Shown here one piece after another: positions 16,702 to 26,552 of a stretch of 64,000 nucleotides of DNA (position 1 is the first letter of the stretch; every line of letters begins with the position of its first letter). Source of the DNA: CAWDXG01 sp963822115 (GTDB lineage: Bacteria; Myxococcota_A; Polyangia; Polyangiales; Polyangiaceae); the NCBI GenBank assembly GCA_963822115.1, contig CAWGGM010000004.1:248001-312000 (forward strand), written 5' to 3'. Both the position numbers and the translations under genes were made by a program. Under the pieces are notes generated by a model that had not been told where the DNA came from, did not search any database, and saw nothing but the letters and a program-made list of their open reading frames with translations.

Positions 16702-18237
16702 CTACGGCATCGCCGCCTGGATCTGCGTCATGTCCGCGTAGGGGACGCGGGCGATGGTGTAGGCGGACTGGACGTTGTAGTGGCCCGGCGAGATGGCGCC
16801 CCAGAGTTCGGTCGGAGTGGGGTAGTTCCGGCCGCCCCACACGTAGCCCTGTGGCAGATCGCTGGTCCACACGCGGCCGGTGTCGACCTCTGCCACCCAG
16901 GCCTGGCTGTGAACGGCGGCCGAGCCATCGGCGCGGCTCAGCGTGATGTCAGTGAAGTGACCGTTCGCGAACCTCGAGGTGCCGTAGAACCTCGGCGTGT
17001 TGGGCACCAGCAGCTGCCGCTGGATCTTGGTGGCGTCGGTCGTGAACGGCGTGCGGTACAGATCGTGGCGCTGCGCGAGCATCCGGCTCGGGTCGGCGGG
17101 ATCGGGGACGAGCTGCGTGCCCTCGTTCCACACGATCCACTTGCCATCGGTGGCGAAGCGGTCGATGTCGACGCTCGCGCCGCCCAGGAACGGCTTGGCC
17201 ACGCCGTTCTGCACCACGAACCAACTGCTTCGATCGGTGAACGCCTCGACGAAGACGGCGTTGCCCGAGATGACGGCGGAGTCGTATTCGCCCGGCGGCG
17301 CGCCGGGCAGACCCGCGACCTTCTGCGCCGTGCCGGCCTTCACGTCCACCATCGACATGAAGTTGCCGCCGAAGGCCTCGACGATCCAGTCCTTGGTGAA
17401 GAAGGCCTGATTGGGTGTGTTCTTGCCTATGAACGCGTCGCTGTAGCTGAAGTCCGGCGTCGTATCCAGCATCAGCTCACCGGCGCGGTCCATCGGGCGC
17501 AGCATCCAGCGCTGGTTGGAGTACAGGCTCTGGTAGCGAATGGCGGTCGTCCCATCCTGGCCAATCGTCATGCCTGCTAGCGTCGTGCAGGCGCTCACGT
17601 CCACGCGAATGGCGGATACGGCCTTTCCGGAAGCGTCGTACATGGCCACCGTGAAGCTCTTGTCGGGATTGTGCAACCCCAGCTCCACGAGGTCGGGTCC
17701 CGCTCCGAAGCCGTCGACGGCGGTCGAGCTGGGCGCCGAGTTGACCGGCTTCGCCCCCGGCCACCAGCTCGGCTCCAGCCATTTGCATCCGGGGCACCAA
17801 TCGCTGCGGTCATCCCACTTGAGCGCCGGCACGCGCGCCGTGATGTCGTCCGGAACGCACACCGACAAGCACCCCTTCGGCAAAGCAGGTGAAGCGTACC
17901 ATCTGGCCCACTGGCACGCCTGCGCGCCCGCATACGGCGGGGCGGCGTCGGTCGCCGTCGCGTCCCCGGCCACACCCGTACCACCGCTGCCGCTTGCGTC
18001 GGGCGCTCCCGCCTGCGCATCCGCCGCCTGCCCCGCCGCGCCGCCGGTTCCGCCCCGCGCACCGCTGGTCGAGCTGCCCTGGCAGCCCGACCAGATCGCA
18101 AACGCCAGCGCCAGCGAGACGAGCCCTGCTGCCGCGGCGCAGCGTCGAAACAGATCGGATGTGCGCTGTGGAACCACCCTTGTACTCCCAGAGTGCGCGC
18201 CGGAAGCCCGGAGTGTCAACACGCGCCGGCGCGGCAT
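16702..18237 (-). CDS. Large lipoprotein, copy A of a duplicated pair
   Basis: 511 aa. The segment LVSLALAFAIWSGCQGSS gives a lipoprotein signal; the 30 residues before it are unusual, so a later start is possible. A Gly/Ala/Asp-rich linker is followed by a Cys-containing domain (KGCLSVCVPDD, DWCPGCKWLEP) and then repeated sheet-like blocks that report values (WMLRPMDRAGELMLDT, GKWIVWNEGTQLV), as in a beta-propeller. Copy B at 19969-21426 matches almost throughout. The two copies flank another lipoprotein and a barrel gene in the same orientation. It probably sits on the outer membrane; its binding target is unknown. Confidence 0.75.
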   Translation of the reverse strand: MPRRRVLTLRASGAHSGSTRVVPQRTSDLFRRCAAAAGLVSLALAFAIWSGCQGSSTSGARGGTGGAAGQAADAQAGAPDASGSGGTGVAGDATATDAAPPYAGAQACQWARWYASPALPKGCLSVCVPDDITARVPALKWDDRSDWCPGCKWLEPSWWPGAKPVNSAPSSTAVDGFGAGPDLVELGLHNPDKSFTVAMYDASGKAVSAIRVDVSACTTLAGMTIGQDGTTAIRYQSLYSNQRWMLRPMDRAGELMLDTTPDFSYSDAFIGKNTPNQAFFTKDWIVEAFGGNFMSMVDVKAGTAQKVAGLPGAPPGEYDSAVISGNAVFVEAFTDRSSWFVVQNGVAKPFLGGASVDIDRFATDGKWIVWNEGTQLVPDPADPSRMLAQRHDLYRTPFTTDATKIQRQLLVPNTPRFYGTSRFANGHFTDITLSRADGSAAVHSQAWVAEVDTGRVWTSDLPQGYVWGGRNYPTPTELWGAISPGHYNVQSAYTIARVPYADMTQIQAAMP

Positions 18238-18284
18238 TGCTCAACGTGGAATCCGGGCTCGAGCACGCTTCAAGGGTCCCGACC

Positions 18285-19016
18285 TCAGTACTGTGCGGTC
18301 GTCTCCAGCCCGAAGCTGAAGTAGCCGGTGTGCGCGGGGCGACCACACGGGCCTCCGGAGCTCGTTTCGTTGCCGGAGCAATCTCCGGGGCCCGCGAAGT
18401 GGAACAAGCCCGCCGCGTACGGCCCGAGACGCAGCCAGGACGCTACCGTGATCGGAACGCCCAGACCGACGCCGAACGTCGGACCGCCGCCGGTGTAGCC
18501 GTGCTGGTCCGAGATCGCCGCGCCCAGGCCGCACTCGAAGAACAGCGCCCCGCGGCGGCCCAGCACGGGATACAGGCGCATCAGCAAGCGCAGGCTTGTC
18601 GTCATGGCGGGATGCCGCTGTCCGGTCAGCGTGTCGACGTAGCTGAAGCGCGCGTACCCCACGGAAAACCCCACGGCCGTCCGCCCCAGCGTCGGCAACA
18701 GCGCGTGCAGGCGCACGCCTTCCCCCACGTGCGGCACGCAGTCCTGGTCCGTGCAGATCGGATACGCCCCACCCAGCCGCAGACCAAGCTCGCGACGACG
18801 CGCGGGCGGCGCGGGCGCAGCGCGCGTCGTCGCGACCGCACGCGGAGCGCCGGTCCCGCTGCGCGCCGGTACGCTGTGCACCGGGGCGGCCCGCGCCGGT
18901 GCCGCCGCGAGCAGGACGCAGAGCGCCCAAAGCGCCGCGGCAATGCGTCGCCCCCGCGCGAGGCGATGCGCGCCTGGCACGTGAGGGGTCAGCGGTCCGG
19001 CGGCGAAACGGCTCAC
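18285..19016 (-). CDS. Outer-membrane beta-barrel-like protein
   Basis: 243 aa. The start is taken as GTG at 19016 because it forms a GTGA overlap with the stop of the upstream lipoprotein. The first strong hydrophobic segment (AAALWALCVLLAAAPARAAP) is a signal peptide. The mature part has a Cys pair (CTDQDC), strands of alternating hydrophobicity and ends GYFSFGLETTAQY, with a terminal aromatic typical of barrel insertion signals. The gene lies inside the operon between the two duplicated lipoproteins. Confidence 0.65.
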   Translation of the reverse strand: MSRFAAGPLTPHVPGAHRLARGRRIAAALWALCVLLAAAPARAAPVHSVPARSGTGAPRAVATTRAAPAPPARRRELGLRLGGAYPICTDQDCVPHVGEGVRLHALLPTLGRTAVGFSVGYARFSYVDTLTGQRHPAMTTSLRLLMRLYPVLGRRGALFFECGLGAAISDQHGYTGGGPTFGVGLGVPITVASWLRLGPYAAGLFHFAGPGDCSGNETSSGGPCGRPAHTGYFSFGLETTAQY

Positions 19017-19972
19017 TGCACGTTGGCCGTGTACGTCACCGTCTTGCCGAAGCACGTCACCGAAAACACGTCGGTCCCGAATTGAAACTGTAGTGACAGC
19101 TGGCGCCATGGGTCCGAGGGATCGGGCGCTCCGGTGACGACGACGGGGCCGCCCTGGACAGTATCGAGCGCGAAGTCGTCGCAGGGCCCGAGCAGGTAGT
19201 GGCCGTCAGCGAGCCGAGCGCCCAGGTAGTAGTGGCTGGTCGCGAGGTACGCAGGGAAGCTCAACGGCAACTGCGTGATGGCCGGCGCGGAGCCGTCGGC
19301 GAGGAAGATCGATTCAACGCTGGTCGCTGGATCGGCCACATCGATCGTCTCGTGGATGCTGCCGGCGTGCAGGTCGATTCCCGTGCCGGCCGTGGGCGGC
19401 GCGACGAGATGGAAGTTGTCGGAATCCGGCTCCAGGACGAGCGCACTCGCGGGCGTGGCGCTTATGGGCTCGGCGCCGAAGCCCGTCAGCTCCTTGCCTC
19501 GCTCGTCGAAGTGCTCGAGCCGGAAGGAGTAATCGGCTCCGGGCGGCAGCGCGATCCCTTCCTTCGGCAAGCCCAGGATCCGTTCGTTCGGCATAGCCAG
19601 ACTGCTGGAAGCGATCGCCTTCACGAAGAAGTCGTGACCACTCTCGCCCGTGGCCGTCTTGGCGTCGATGTGGGCAATCCCCGCTTGCCCTGCCTGGAGC
19701 ACGAGCAGGCCGCTCTTGAAGCTCTTCACCCCCAGCCGCTCCGGGTGGTCGGAAGTCGCGCTCGTCAGTTTCGCCGGCGCCGCATTCTCATCGACCTTGA
19801 GGCGGAGAGTGGCACCGGCCGCGATGAAAGGCATGTCCCCGTAGTTATCGATGCCCGTCAGATCGGTGAAGATCAGACTATTGGGCGGGGACGGGACGGG
19901 GCCGGGGAAATCCAGGCAGGCCGGCACGAGCAACAATGCCGCCAAGCCCCCGATGCGCGCCAGCCGCTTCAC
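19013..19972 (-). CDS. Lipoprotein, hypothetical
   Basis: 319 aa. The signal peptide MKRLARIGGLAALLLVPAC has a lipobox (LVPAC). The body is a run of Ig-like or sheet-rich segments (GATLRLKVDENAAP, GIAHIDAKTATGES), with one Cys pair candidate near the end (GPCDDF, VTCFG). It overlaps copy B upstream by ATGA and the barrel downstream by GTGA, so the three are translationally coupled. No named family is recognised. Confidence 0.65.
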   Translation of the reverse strand: MKRLARIGGLAALLLVPACLDFPGPVPSPPNSLIFTDLTGIDNYGDMPFIAAGATLRLKVDENAAPAKLTSATSDHPERLGVKSFKSGLLVLQAGQAGIAHIDAKTATGESGHDFFVKAIASSSLAMPNERILGLPKEGIALPPGADYSFRLEHFDERGKELTGFGAEPISATPASALVLEPDSDNFHLVAPPTAGTGIDLHAGSIHETIDVADPATSVESIFLADGSAPAITQLPLSFPAYLATSHYYLGARLADGHYLLGPCDDFALDTVQGGPVVVTGAPDPSDPWRQLSLQFQFGTDVFSVTCFGKTVTYTANVQ

Positions 19973-21426
19973 GGCATCGCCGCCTGGATCTGGGTCATGT
20001 CGGCGTAGGGGACGCGGGCGATGGTGTAGGCGTAGCCGGTCATGATCGGATTGGGCGAGATAGCGCCCCAGAGCTCGGTCGCCGTCGGATAGTTCCGGTC
20101 GCCCCAGGCGTAGCCCTGGGGCAGATCGCTGGTCCAGGCGCGACCGGTCTCCACGTCCACCACCAACGCGTCGGTGCGCAAGGGGGTGCCGGAGTCGGCG
20201 TCCAGATCAAAGATCCCTGTGAAGTGGCCGTTGGCGAAGATCGGAGAACCGTACAGAAGACGCGTGTTCGGCACCAGCAGCTGCCGCTGGATCTTGGTAG
20301 CGTCCGTGGTGAACGGCGTGCGGTACAGGTCGTGACGCTGCGCGAGCATGCGGCCCGGATCGGCGGGGTCGGGGACGAGCTGCGTGCCCTCGTTCCACAC
20401 GATCCACTTGCCGTCGGTGGCGAGCCGCTCGATGTCGACGCTCGCGCCGCCCAGGAAGGGCTTGGCCACACCGTTCTGCACCACGAACCAACTGTTCCTG
20501 TCGGTGAACGCATTCACGAAGACGGCGTTGCCGGAGATGACGGCATCGTCGTACTCGCCGGGGGGCGCCCCGGGCAGGCTCGCGACCTTCTGCGCCGTGC
20601 CCGATTTCACGTCCACCAGCGACATGAAGTTGCCGCCCAAGGCATCGACGATCCAGTCCTTGGTGAAGAAGCTCTGATTGGGGGTACTCTGACCTATGAA
20701 GGCGTCGCTGTAGGTGAAGTCCGGCTTGGTGTCGAGCATCAGCTCGCCGGCGCGGTCCATCGGACGCAGCATCCAGCGCTGGTTGGAGCCCAGGCTCTGG
20801 TACCGCATGGCCGTCGTCCCGTCCTGGCCAATCATCATCGGAGCAAAGGTCGTGCAGGCGCTCACGTCCACGCGGATGCTCGCAACGGGTTTGCCCGAGC
20901 TATCGTACATGGCCGCGGTAGAGCTCTTGTCGGGATTGTGGAGGCCAAATTCGACAATATCCGGACCGGGCCCAAACGCTTGTACGTACGACTCGACCGG
21001 CGCCGACTTGGCCGGCGTCGCCCCAGGCCACCACCTAGGCTCGAGCCACTTGCAGCCCGGGCACCAGTCGCTGCGGTCGTCCCACTTCAAAGCCGGCACG
21101 CGCGCCGTGATGTCATCCGGAATGCACACCGACAAGCACCCCTTCGGCAGAGCGGGCGACGCGTACCAACCCGGCCACTGGCATGCCTGCGCACCCGGAT
21201 AGGGCGGGCCCGCGTCGGTCGCCGTCGCGTCCCCGGCCGCGCCCCCGCTCGCCACGCCGCCCGCGTCGGATGCGTCCGCCTGTGCGTCGGTCGCCTGCCC
21301 AGCCGCGCCGCCGGTTCTACCCCGCGCACCGCTGCTGGAGCTGCCCTGGCAGCCCGACCAGATCGCAAACGCCAGCGCCAGCGAGACGAGCCCTGCCGCC
21401 GCGGCACGCCGCGCCATCACTGCCAC
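19969..21426 (-). CDS. Large lipoprotein, copy B of a duplicated pair
   Basis: 485 aa. The N-terminus MAVMARRAAAAGLVSLALAF with IWSGCQGSS is a lipoprotein signal. The order of linker, Cys domain and propeller-like blocks is as in copy A, with differences concentrated in short stretches (for example after FGPGPDIVEF and near RLLYGSPIF). It overlaps the end of the large upstream lipoprotein by 10 nt and the next lipoprotein by 4 nt. Because A and B are long direct repeats about 3.2 kb apart, recombination between them could remove or duplicate the two genes between. Confidence 0.75.
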   Translation of the reverse strand: MAVMARRAAAAGLVSLALAFAIWSGCQGSSSSGARGRTGGAAGQATDAQADASDAGGVASGGAAGDATATDAGPPYPGAQACQWPGWYASPALPKGCLSVCIPDDITARVPALKWDDRSDWCPGCKWLEPRWWPGATPAKSAPVESYVQAFGPGPDIVEFGLHNPDKSSTAAMYDSSGKPVASIRVDVSACTTFAPMMIGQDGTTAMRYQSLGSNQRWMLRPMDRAGELMLDTKPDFTYSDAFIGQSTPNQSFFTKDWIVDALGGNFMSLVDVKSGTAQKVASLPGAPPGEYDDAVISGNAVFVNAFTDRNSWFVVQNGVAKPFLGGASVDIERLATDGKWIVWNEGTQLVPDPADPGRMLAQRHDLYRTPFTTDATKIQRQLLVPNTRLLYGSPIFANGHFTGIFDLDADSGTPLRTDALVVDVETGRAWTSDLPQGYAWGDRNYPTATELWGAISPNPIMTGYAYTIARVPYADMTQIQAAMP

Positions 21427-24400
21427 CCTGGCGGTAGCTGGTGCGGCTTGTCAGGCCGGTGGAAGCTGCTGCCCGGGATCTCCAGGGCCTGGATCGGCCC
21501 ACGCGGCCTGTGTTGCATCGCCACGCTCACGCCGGAAGCGCCGCGCGAGTCGGGCGGAGCGAGAAGCGAGCCCTGTTTCACCAGCCAGCCCGTGAGCTCG
21601 ACGCTGTCCCGGGTGGGCGCCAGGGTCATGAACAGCGTGCTGCCCGGCCCCTTGCTTTCGGCGAGCAGCAGATTGCCTGGCTGGGTCGCGGACAGATACA
21701 CGCTGCTGCCCGCGCGGAAGTAGGGCGTGGTCGCCAGCACCGTTGCCGCCCCGCCCGACTGCGTGATGCGCACCAGCCGCAGGCGCCTGGACCAGGCGCG
21801 CTGCTGCACATCGATCAGGTACAGCTGGGCGTCCCGGGCGCGATAGACGAGCGAGAGCGGCGTCGCGTCCGCATCGATACCCGAGAGCGGAATGATCGTG
21901 GGCGGCGGCGGGGTCCCTCCGAGCCCGAAGATGTCCGGCAACAGGACGATCAGCTGCTCGCCGGAGTCGGTAGCGGCAACGCCGTAGACCTTGTTCTGCA
22001 TGGCGCTGGCCGCGAACACGTGGGTCGGTGGCGGGTCGTAGTCAATGAACTGGTAGTTGATACCGACCAGCGCCCGATCGAACGCAGCCACGACGCCGGT
22101 CACGTTGAGCGTCTGGCGATCCAGCGAATAGGCGCGGGCAAAGTAGCCCCCGGCGCGCAGGAAGGAGACGGGCTCGCTGACAGGCACCAGCATCTGCGTC
22201 GGATCCTGCAGCATGGTCACCAGGCCCGGGTCGAGCTTGGACGTTTCGTCGACCTGCAGCCCCTGGCTCATCTCGACGATCACGTTACCATCCTTGAACA
22301 GCCAGGTCGGGAAGTCGTTCTTCAGACAGTTCCGGCAGGGCTGGTCGACGATCGACGTGAGATCATGGCCGCAAGCGGGGCCCGGCGGGCAGGTCAGGCC
22401 GCCGCGCAGCAGGCCGGAGACGATCCCGGGCTCCTGGATGAAGTAGTGATCGGCCGCGTCGGCGACCGTAGCCTGCTTGTTCGAGGCATGCGCCAAGTCG
22501 TCGGCATTAAGCGGGTCGGCGGCGAGCTGGTTGGAGGGGAACTCGGTCGAGTCGAGCTCGGAGGTGTACGCCCAGCCCAGGCCGTTGAAGCTCTTCGAGA
22601 CGGCAATCAGGTCGTCCTCGTTGTTGACGGGCTGCAAGCCCAGCAGATCGAAATCCTTGTCGAAGCGCCACAGGGCCGAGGCGTTGCCGGTCTTCCAGGT
22701 GTTGTAGACGTAGTCCGAACTGAAGCGGTAGTTGCGCTCGACGGGGCAGCTGCCGTCGAGATAGCAGCCGTTGTTGCCGTTCTTGTCGTGCTTCTCGTCG
22801 TAGAGCGGCTGCGTGGTCTCGGAAACCCACTTGGAATTGATCGACCTACCGTCGGCGCCGGGATAGCTCTTGTGGTTGCCGATGGTGCAGCGCGCCTTGC
22901 CAGTGTCCGTGAATGTCCTACAGAAGTTGACGCGCGTATCGAGGTCGTCCTCCTCCCCCTTTTCGCAGTTGCAGTGCGCGAGCTGGGTGACGCCGTTGGT
23001 GCTCCAAAGGCCCTCCATCTGTTCGCCGCCCCAGTCGATCTCCTGCTGCGAGGTCCAAGCACCTGTCGTGCAGTGGAGCGACGGCGACTTGCACGACGCG
23101 GAGAACTGGTCGACCAGCGCGTTCGTCTTGGTGCTGGCCCTCGCGCTGGGGTACGGATCGCAGGCGTCGCCCCGCGGGCGTACTTTGTCGGTGGTGGGGT
23201 AGTACCGGCCGATGTGAAGCTTTTCCTCCGCATGGACGTTGGAGTTGAACTGGTCCTCGTTCCACACGTCCGGGCAGTTGTCGACGTCGTCCGGGATGCA
23301 GTCGCCGTCCTTGTCTGGCGCTCCCGGAATGCGGTCGGAATGGGGGCACGGATCGCAGGCGTCGCCGATGCCGTCCTCATCACTGTCGAGTTGTGGGTCC
23401 GCCGGTGTATTGGTGGCCGAGTTCTGCGTGTCGGGACAGTTGTCGTCGACGTTCGGCACGCCGTCGCCGTCGGTGTCGACGGCGTAGTCGAAGTAGAGGT
23501 GAGACGTGCCGTGCCGGACATTCAGGATCGGGTAGTGGCGCTCAGGGTGGTCCGGGTTCAGGAACGCGTTCGCGAACCAGCCGTACGCAACCTCCGTGGC
23601 GGAGGCGGCGACGAGCGAGGTCAGGCACTGCTGGTCCTTCACGTCGCAGGTGGGCAGGGTTTGGCCGCTGTAGTTGAGGTACTTCGCGATATCCTTGCCC
23701 ATGTTCTGGAACGCTGACGCGACCTTCTCCTGCGCAGTAGGAATGGCATTGCTCGTGGCAAGGCTGTCGCAGGCGTCCGAGGGGCAGACGAGACCTGTCG
23801 GATAGAGCCCGATATTGCTGCAGTCATAGGGCTCGGCCTTGAGCTCGGCGTCGCCCCCGTCGCCAAACTTCGTGATCTTCACGGCTGGACTCACCGTCGT
23901 GGTGATCTTGAGGCAGGGCTGATCGAAGTCCCGCCCGTATGGGATCTGCTGCATCCAGCGGTTGGGCTTGTCGTCCCCATACGGGTTGCAGCTTGCGGAG
24001 CGCTTCGAAGGAATGAAACCCACGTAGAGGCGGATCCGGTTCAGCTTGACCCAGATATCGACCTCCTTGCAGCCATAGCCCAGCAACGTCTCCACCAGTC
24101 CCCCCGCGCCCGTGCAGTATGGCAGGTCGTTCTGGCTTCCCCCGCAGTGGAAGAAACGACTGTCGGGATTCTGGGTTTCTACCACCACAGGGAGCCACAC
24201 GCCGGTCGAGCCGTCGCGGGTGCCGACGTAGGCGTGCGAGGGATCCAGCTTGACGAACAGTCGGACGTTCGGCCTGTCAGGTAGGTAGAGCGACAGCTGC
24301 GTAGCCACGTCACCAGGTAGCGCCATGCCGATATCCGACAGGAAAGGCAGCGGATTGGCGTTCACCAGCGTCGGGCTTACCAAGGGGTGCCCGTTGAACG

Positions 24401-24801
24401 GAGTGATGATGAACCCGGCCTGATCGCGTTGGGAAGGGTCCTCGGGCCACAAGCAGGCATGATCCGGCCCAGGAAGGCAGCTGCTATAGAGGCGGGGGAG
24501 AAAGTCGGGGTTCACGATCACCTCCGCGTTCGCAAGGTTCCCGACGAACAGGTCCTCCAGCTTGCTCCGTAGGTCGTCGAGCGACGCGGTGTCCACGTCC
24601 AGCGTCGCCTCTTTCCCGCCCTTCACGTTCGGGTCGAGGACGACATCGGTCGGGACCAGGGCGCCCTTCCCATGATCGACGTTGCTCCGCGCGACCTCCT
24701 GCTGGCTACATCCAGCCTCGACCCCGGCAAAGAGGACTACCGCGACCAGAAGGGCAAACGAGCGAGCGAGCGAGCGAGCGAGCGAGCGAGATGCGTGCCA
24801 T
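21417..24801 (-). CDS. Large Cys-rich lipoprotein with thrombospondin type-3 repeats, possibly phase-variable
   Basis: The uninterrupted frame starts no earlier than GTG at 24626, but codons upstream to 24758 encode SFALLVAVVLFAGVEAGCSQ, a secretion signal with an A-G-C site (Glu at -3 is atypical). A well-placed ATG at 24801 (GGAGG 5 nt before) reads into it across eight CTCG units. With eight units the frame is off by one and stops after about 31 codons; with seven or ten it would be continuous. The body has calcium-binding type-3 repeats (DTDGDGVPNVDDNCPD, DSDEDGIGDACD, DKDGDCIPDDVDNCPD), many Cys, and a C-terminal sheet-rich region (about residues 800-1050). It heads the operon 24801-16702 and is likely exposed at the surface. 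Confidence 0.7.
24759..24790. repeat. Eight-copy CGAG/CTCG tetranucleotide tract in signal-peptide codons
   Basis: Eight perfect tandem copies (32 nt) lie 9 nt inside the predicted coding start at 24801. The unit is not a multiple of three, so each gain or loss shifts frame. From the ATG, 7 or 10 copies are in frame with the lipoprotein and 8 or 9 are not. No other tetranucleotide run of this length was seen in the window. Confidence 0.9.
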
Positions 24802-25036
24802 GCGAGCCTCCGTGAACGACAGTCGCTCTGCGGAACGAAGGCGTCAACATGAAACGCTGTGCTGACGTCTCGTTACCTGGAACCGGGGAGCGGTCGCGCA
24901 CGACGTGGGCTATCCACAGGGCAACGCGCGCCCGGCGCAGGGCGTGACGCCGTGGGCAGTTCCTGGCGATTTCCTGCCCGTCCGCGCGCTCCGCGCGCCC
25001 ACAGCCGGCGCGGGCGCGGAAGCGCTGGCTAGCTAT

Positions 25037-25059
25037 TCCATGTTTGACTTAAACATGGA
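25037..25059. promoter_or_regulatory. AT-rich palindrome, candidate operator
   Basis: TCCATGTTT and AAACATGGA form perfect 9-bp arms around a 5-nt spacer (GACTT). It lies 112 nt upstream of the gene at 25171 and 236 nt upstream of the divergent lipoprotein operon, inside the 369-nt gap between them. AT-rich dyads are rare here, so binding by a dimeric repressor is plausible. No other gene is seen in the gap. Confidence 0.45.
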
Positions 25060-25170
25060 TTCTCCGGGCGATGGGATCGGATCCGCGGGATTCGTGATAC
25101 AGTGGCCGCCGCTGCCGGGGGGCGCTCATGGGGGGCGTCCGGGTGGTGGGGAAAGACAGGGAGGAGAGGC

Positions 25171-25863
25171 ATGCCTTCACGCACGCTTGTGAGGATCCGC
25201 CGGGACATCAACCGGCTGGAGTCGACCATCGACGACAACAAGGACGCGCAGCCCGCACTGGCGGCGCTGGAGCCGCTGGTGCACGCGCAGGCGGCGCTGG
25301 TGAACAAGGCCTGGCAGCGCTACCAGGGCGCAGCGGTCCAGGGCGACAAGGAGCGCGCCGAGCGCGACACGGCGCTCGGCAAGCTGCACGACTGGATGGG
25401 CGCGTGGCGGCCGGTCCTGCTGTACACCGTGCCCGGCGCGGAGCAGAACGTGCGCACGCTGCCGCCGAGCGGCGCCACGCCCGACGATCTGATCCGCGCC
25501 GCCGGTGACATCGCCGCCTTCATCAAGGAAAACCCCGGCACGGCCGCGTACCGCAAGGCCGCGCTCGACCAGCTCGGCAATCTGCTGGACCAGGCCCGCA
25601 AGGACACCGACGAGGCGAACGTCGCGCTGCCGGCGGAGACCGCGGCGCGCGCCGCCTTCAGCGAGGCGGCCCTGGCGGCCAACACGCTGGTGGTGCGCGG
25701 CAGCGAGGTGGTGCGCGCGTTGTTCGGTGCGCACTCACCGCAGTACCGCCAGTTCATCGACCACAGCCCCGCCGATCAACAGCAGGAAAGCGCGGACGCG
25801 AGCGCCGGCGAGCCCGCGGCCGCCGGCTCCGGCAACGGAGCGGCAGCGGGCGCCAGCGCCTGA
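25171..25863 (+). CDS. Conserved hypothetical helical protein
   Basis: 230 aa. ATG at 25171 follows GGGAGGAGAGGC. It is highly helical and charged, with heptad-like spacing through residues 5-60 and 110-190 that suggests coiled coils. There is no Cys, no signal peptide and no TM segment. The last 30 residues are Ala/Gly/Ser-rich and disordered. It is followed directly by a strong hairpin, so it is probably a single-gene unit. I do not recognise the family. Confidence 0.65.
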   Translation: MPSRTLVRIRRDINRLESTIDDNKDAQPALAALEPLVHAQAALVNKAWQRYQGAAVQGDKERAERDTALGKLHDWMGAWRPVLLYTVPGAEQNVRTLPPSGATPDDLIRAAGDIAAFIKENPGTAAYRKAALDQLGNLLDQARKDTDEANVALPAETAARAAFSEAALAANTLVVRGSEVVRALFGAHSPQYRQFIDHSPADQQQESADASAGEPAAAGSGNGAAAGASA

Positions 25864-25870
25864 GCCAGAT

Positions 25871-25908
25871 CCCGCGAGGCGCCGGCGGAGCCCGCCGCGC
25901 CTCGCGGG
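25871..25908 (+). terminator. Strong hairpin terminator
   Basis: A perfect 12-bp stem (25871-25882 with 25897-25908) and an inner GGCGG/CCGCC pair start 7 nt after the stop codon. Two further partial copies of the loop motif (GGAGCCCGCC) follow within 40 nt. There is no T-run. Confidence 0.65.
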
Positions 25909-26009
25909 GAGCCCGCCGCCCTTTTCCGGGAGCCCGCCGATCCCGGGCGGAATCCAGCGGGATTTCCCGGGTTTCTGCCGCGCTAGCAGCGGAGCCCGGC
26001 TCCAGATGA

Positions 26010-26270
26010 ACGGCGCTCGACGCCAAGCGCAAGGTGCCCCGCTCCAGCGGCGCGGTGCCCGGGTCGAACGCTCGGGCGGTCGACGCCAATTGCAGGGCGG
26101 CCTACGCCAATCGCAAGGTGCCCGTGTCGAACGACGAGGTGCCCGGCGCCAATCGCGAGGCGGCCGACTCGAACGCTCGGGCGGTCGACGCCAATTGCAA
26201 GGTGCCCGTGTCGAGCGACGAGGTGCCCGTCGCCATTCGCGAGGCGGTCGGCTCGAACGCTGCGGCGGCA
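26010..26270. repeat. Imperfect 21-nt tandem repeats in a gene-poor gap
   Basis: The 689-nt gap between the genes ending at 25863 and 26553 holds about eleven imperfect 21-nt units. In the plus frame starting at 26010 the units read as heptads such as PVSNDEV, PGANREA and VDANCKV, with strong G/C at third positions. On the minus strand the same units read as GHLAIGV-like heptads. Larger copies of 105 and 84 nt (five and four units) start with TCGAACGCT at 26064, 26169 and 26253. No start codon with a ribosome site was found, so coding is unproven. Confidence 0.7.
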
Positions 26271-26552
26271 CGCTTGCTTCGAGCGCAAGCGGGGCGCACC
26301 GAAGGTGGCCGCAGCCATGCGTGGCGGCACGTCGTGACGAGCGAAGCGGCGGGCGCGGCCTTCGCGGCGCAGCAGGCCCCCCGCAGGCGGAGCCACCGCA
26401 GCACGCGCGCGTCCACGCGTTGCGCATTGTGCGGAGCCGAGGACTTGGGCCTGCGAGTACGAGAAGGTCCGACCGACGCGAAGCGCGCCGTCACAAGCGC
26501 GCCGCACCGTCCCCCCGACGCCAAGCGCGCCGTCACCCGCGCGTCGCGCCGC

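Noticed and set aside
21441..23717. A long plus-strand frame opposite the type-3-repeat lipoprotein
   Set aside because: Composition is Val/Arg-rich, there is no start site and no family motif; the minus strand has clear type-3 repeats.
25038..25100. A sigma-70 promoter from TTGACT near 25044
   Set aside because: No -10 box at 16-18 nt; the nearest candidate is about 45 nt away.
26010..26270. Possible CRISPR array
   Set aside because: Units are contiguous 21-nt repeats without unique spacers of constant length.
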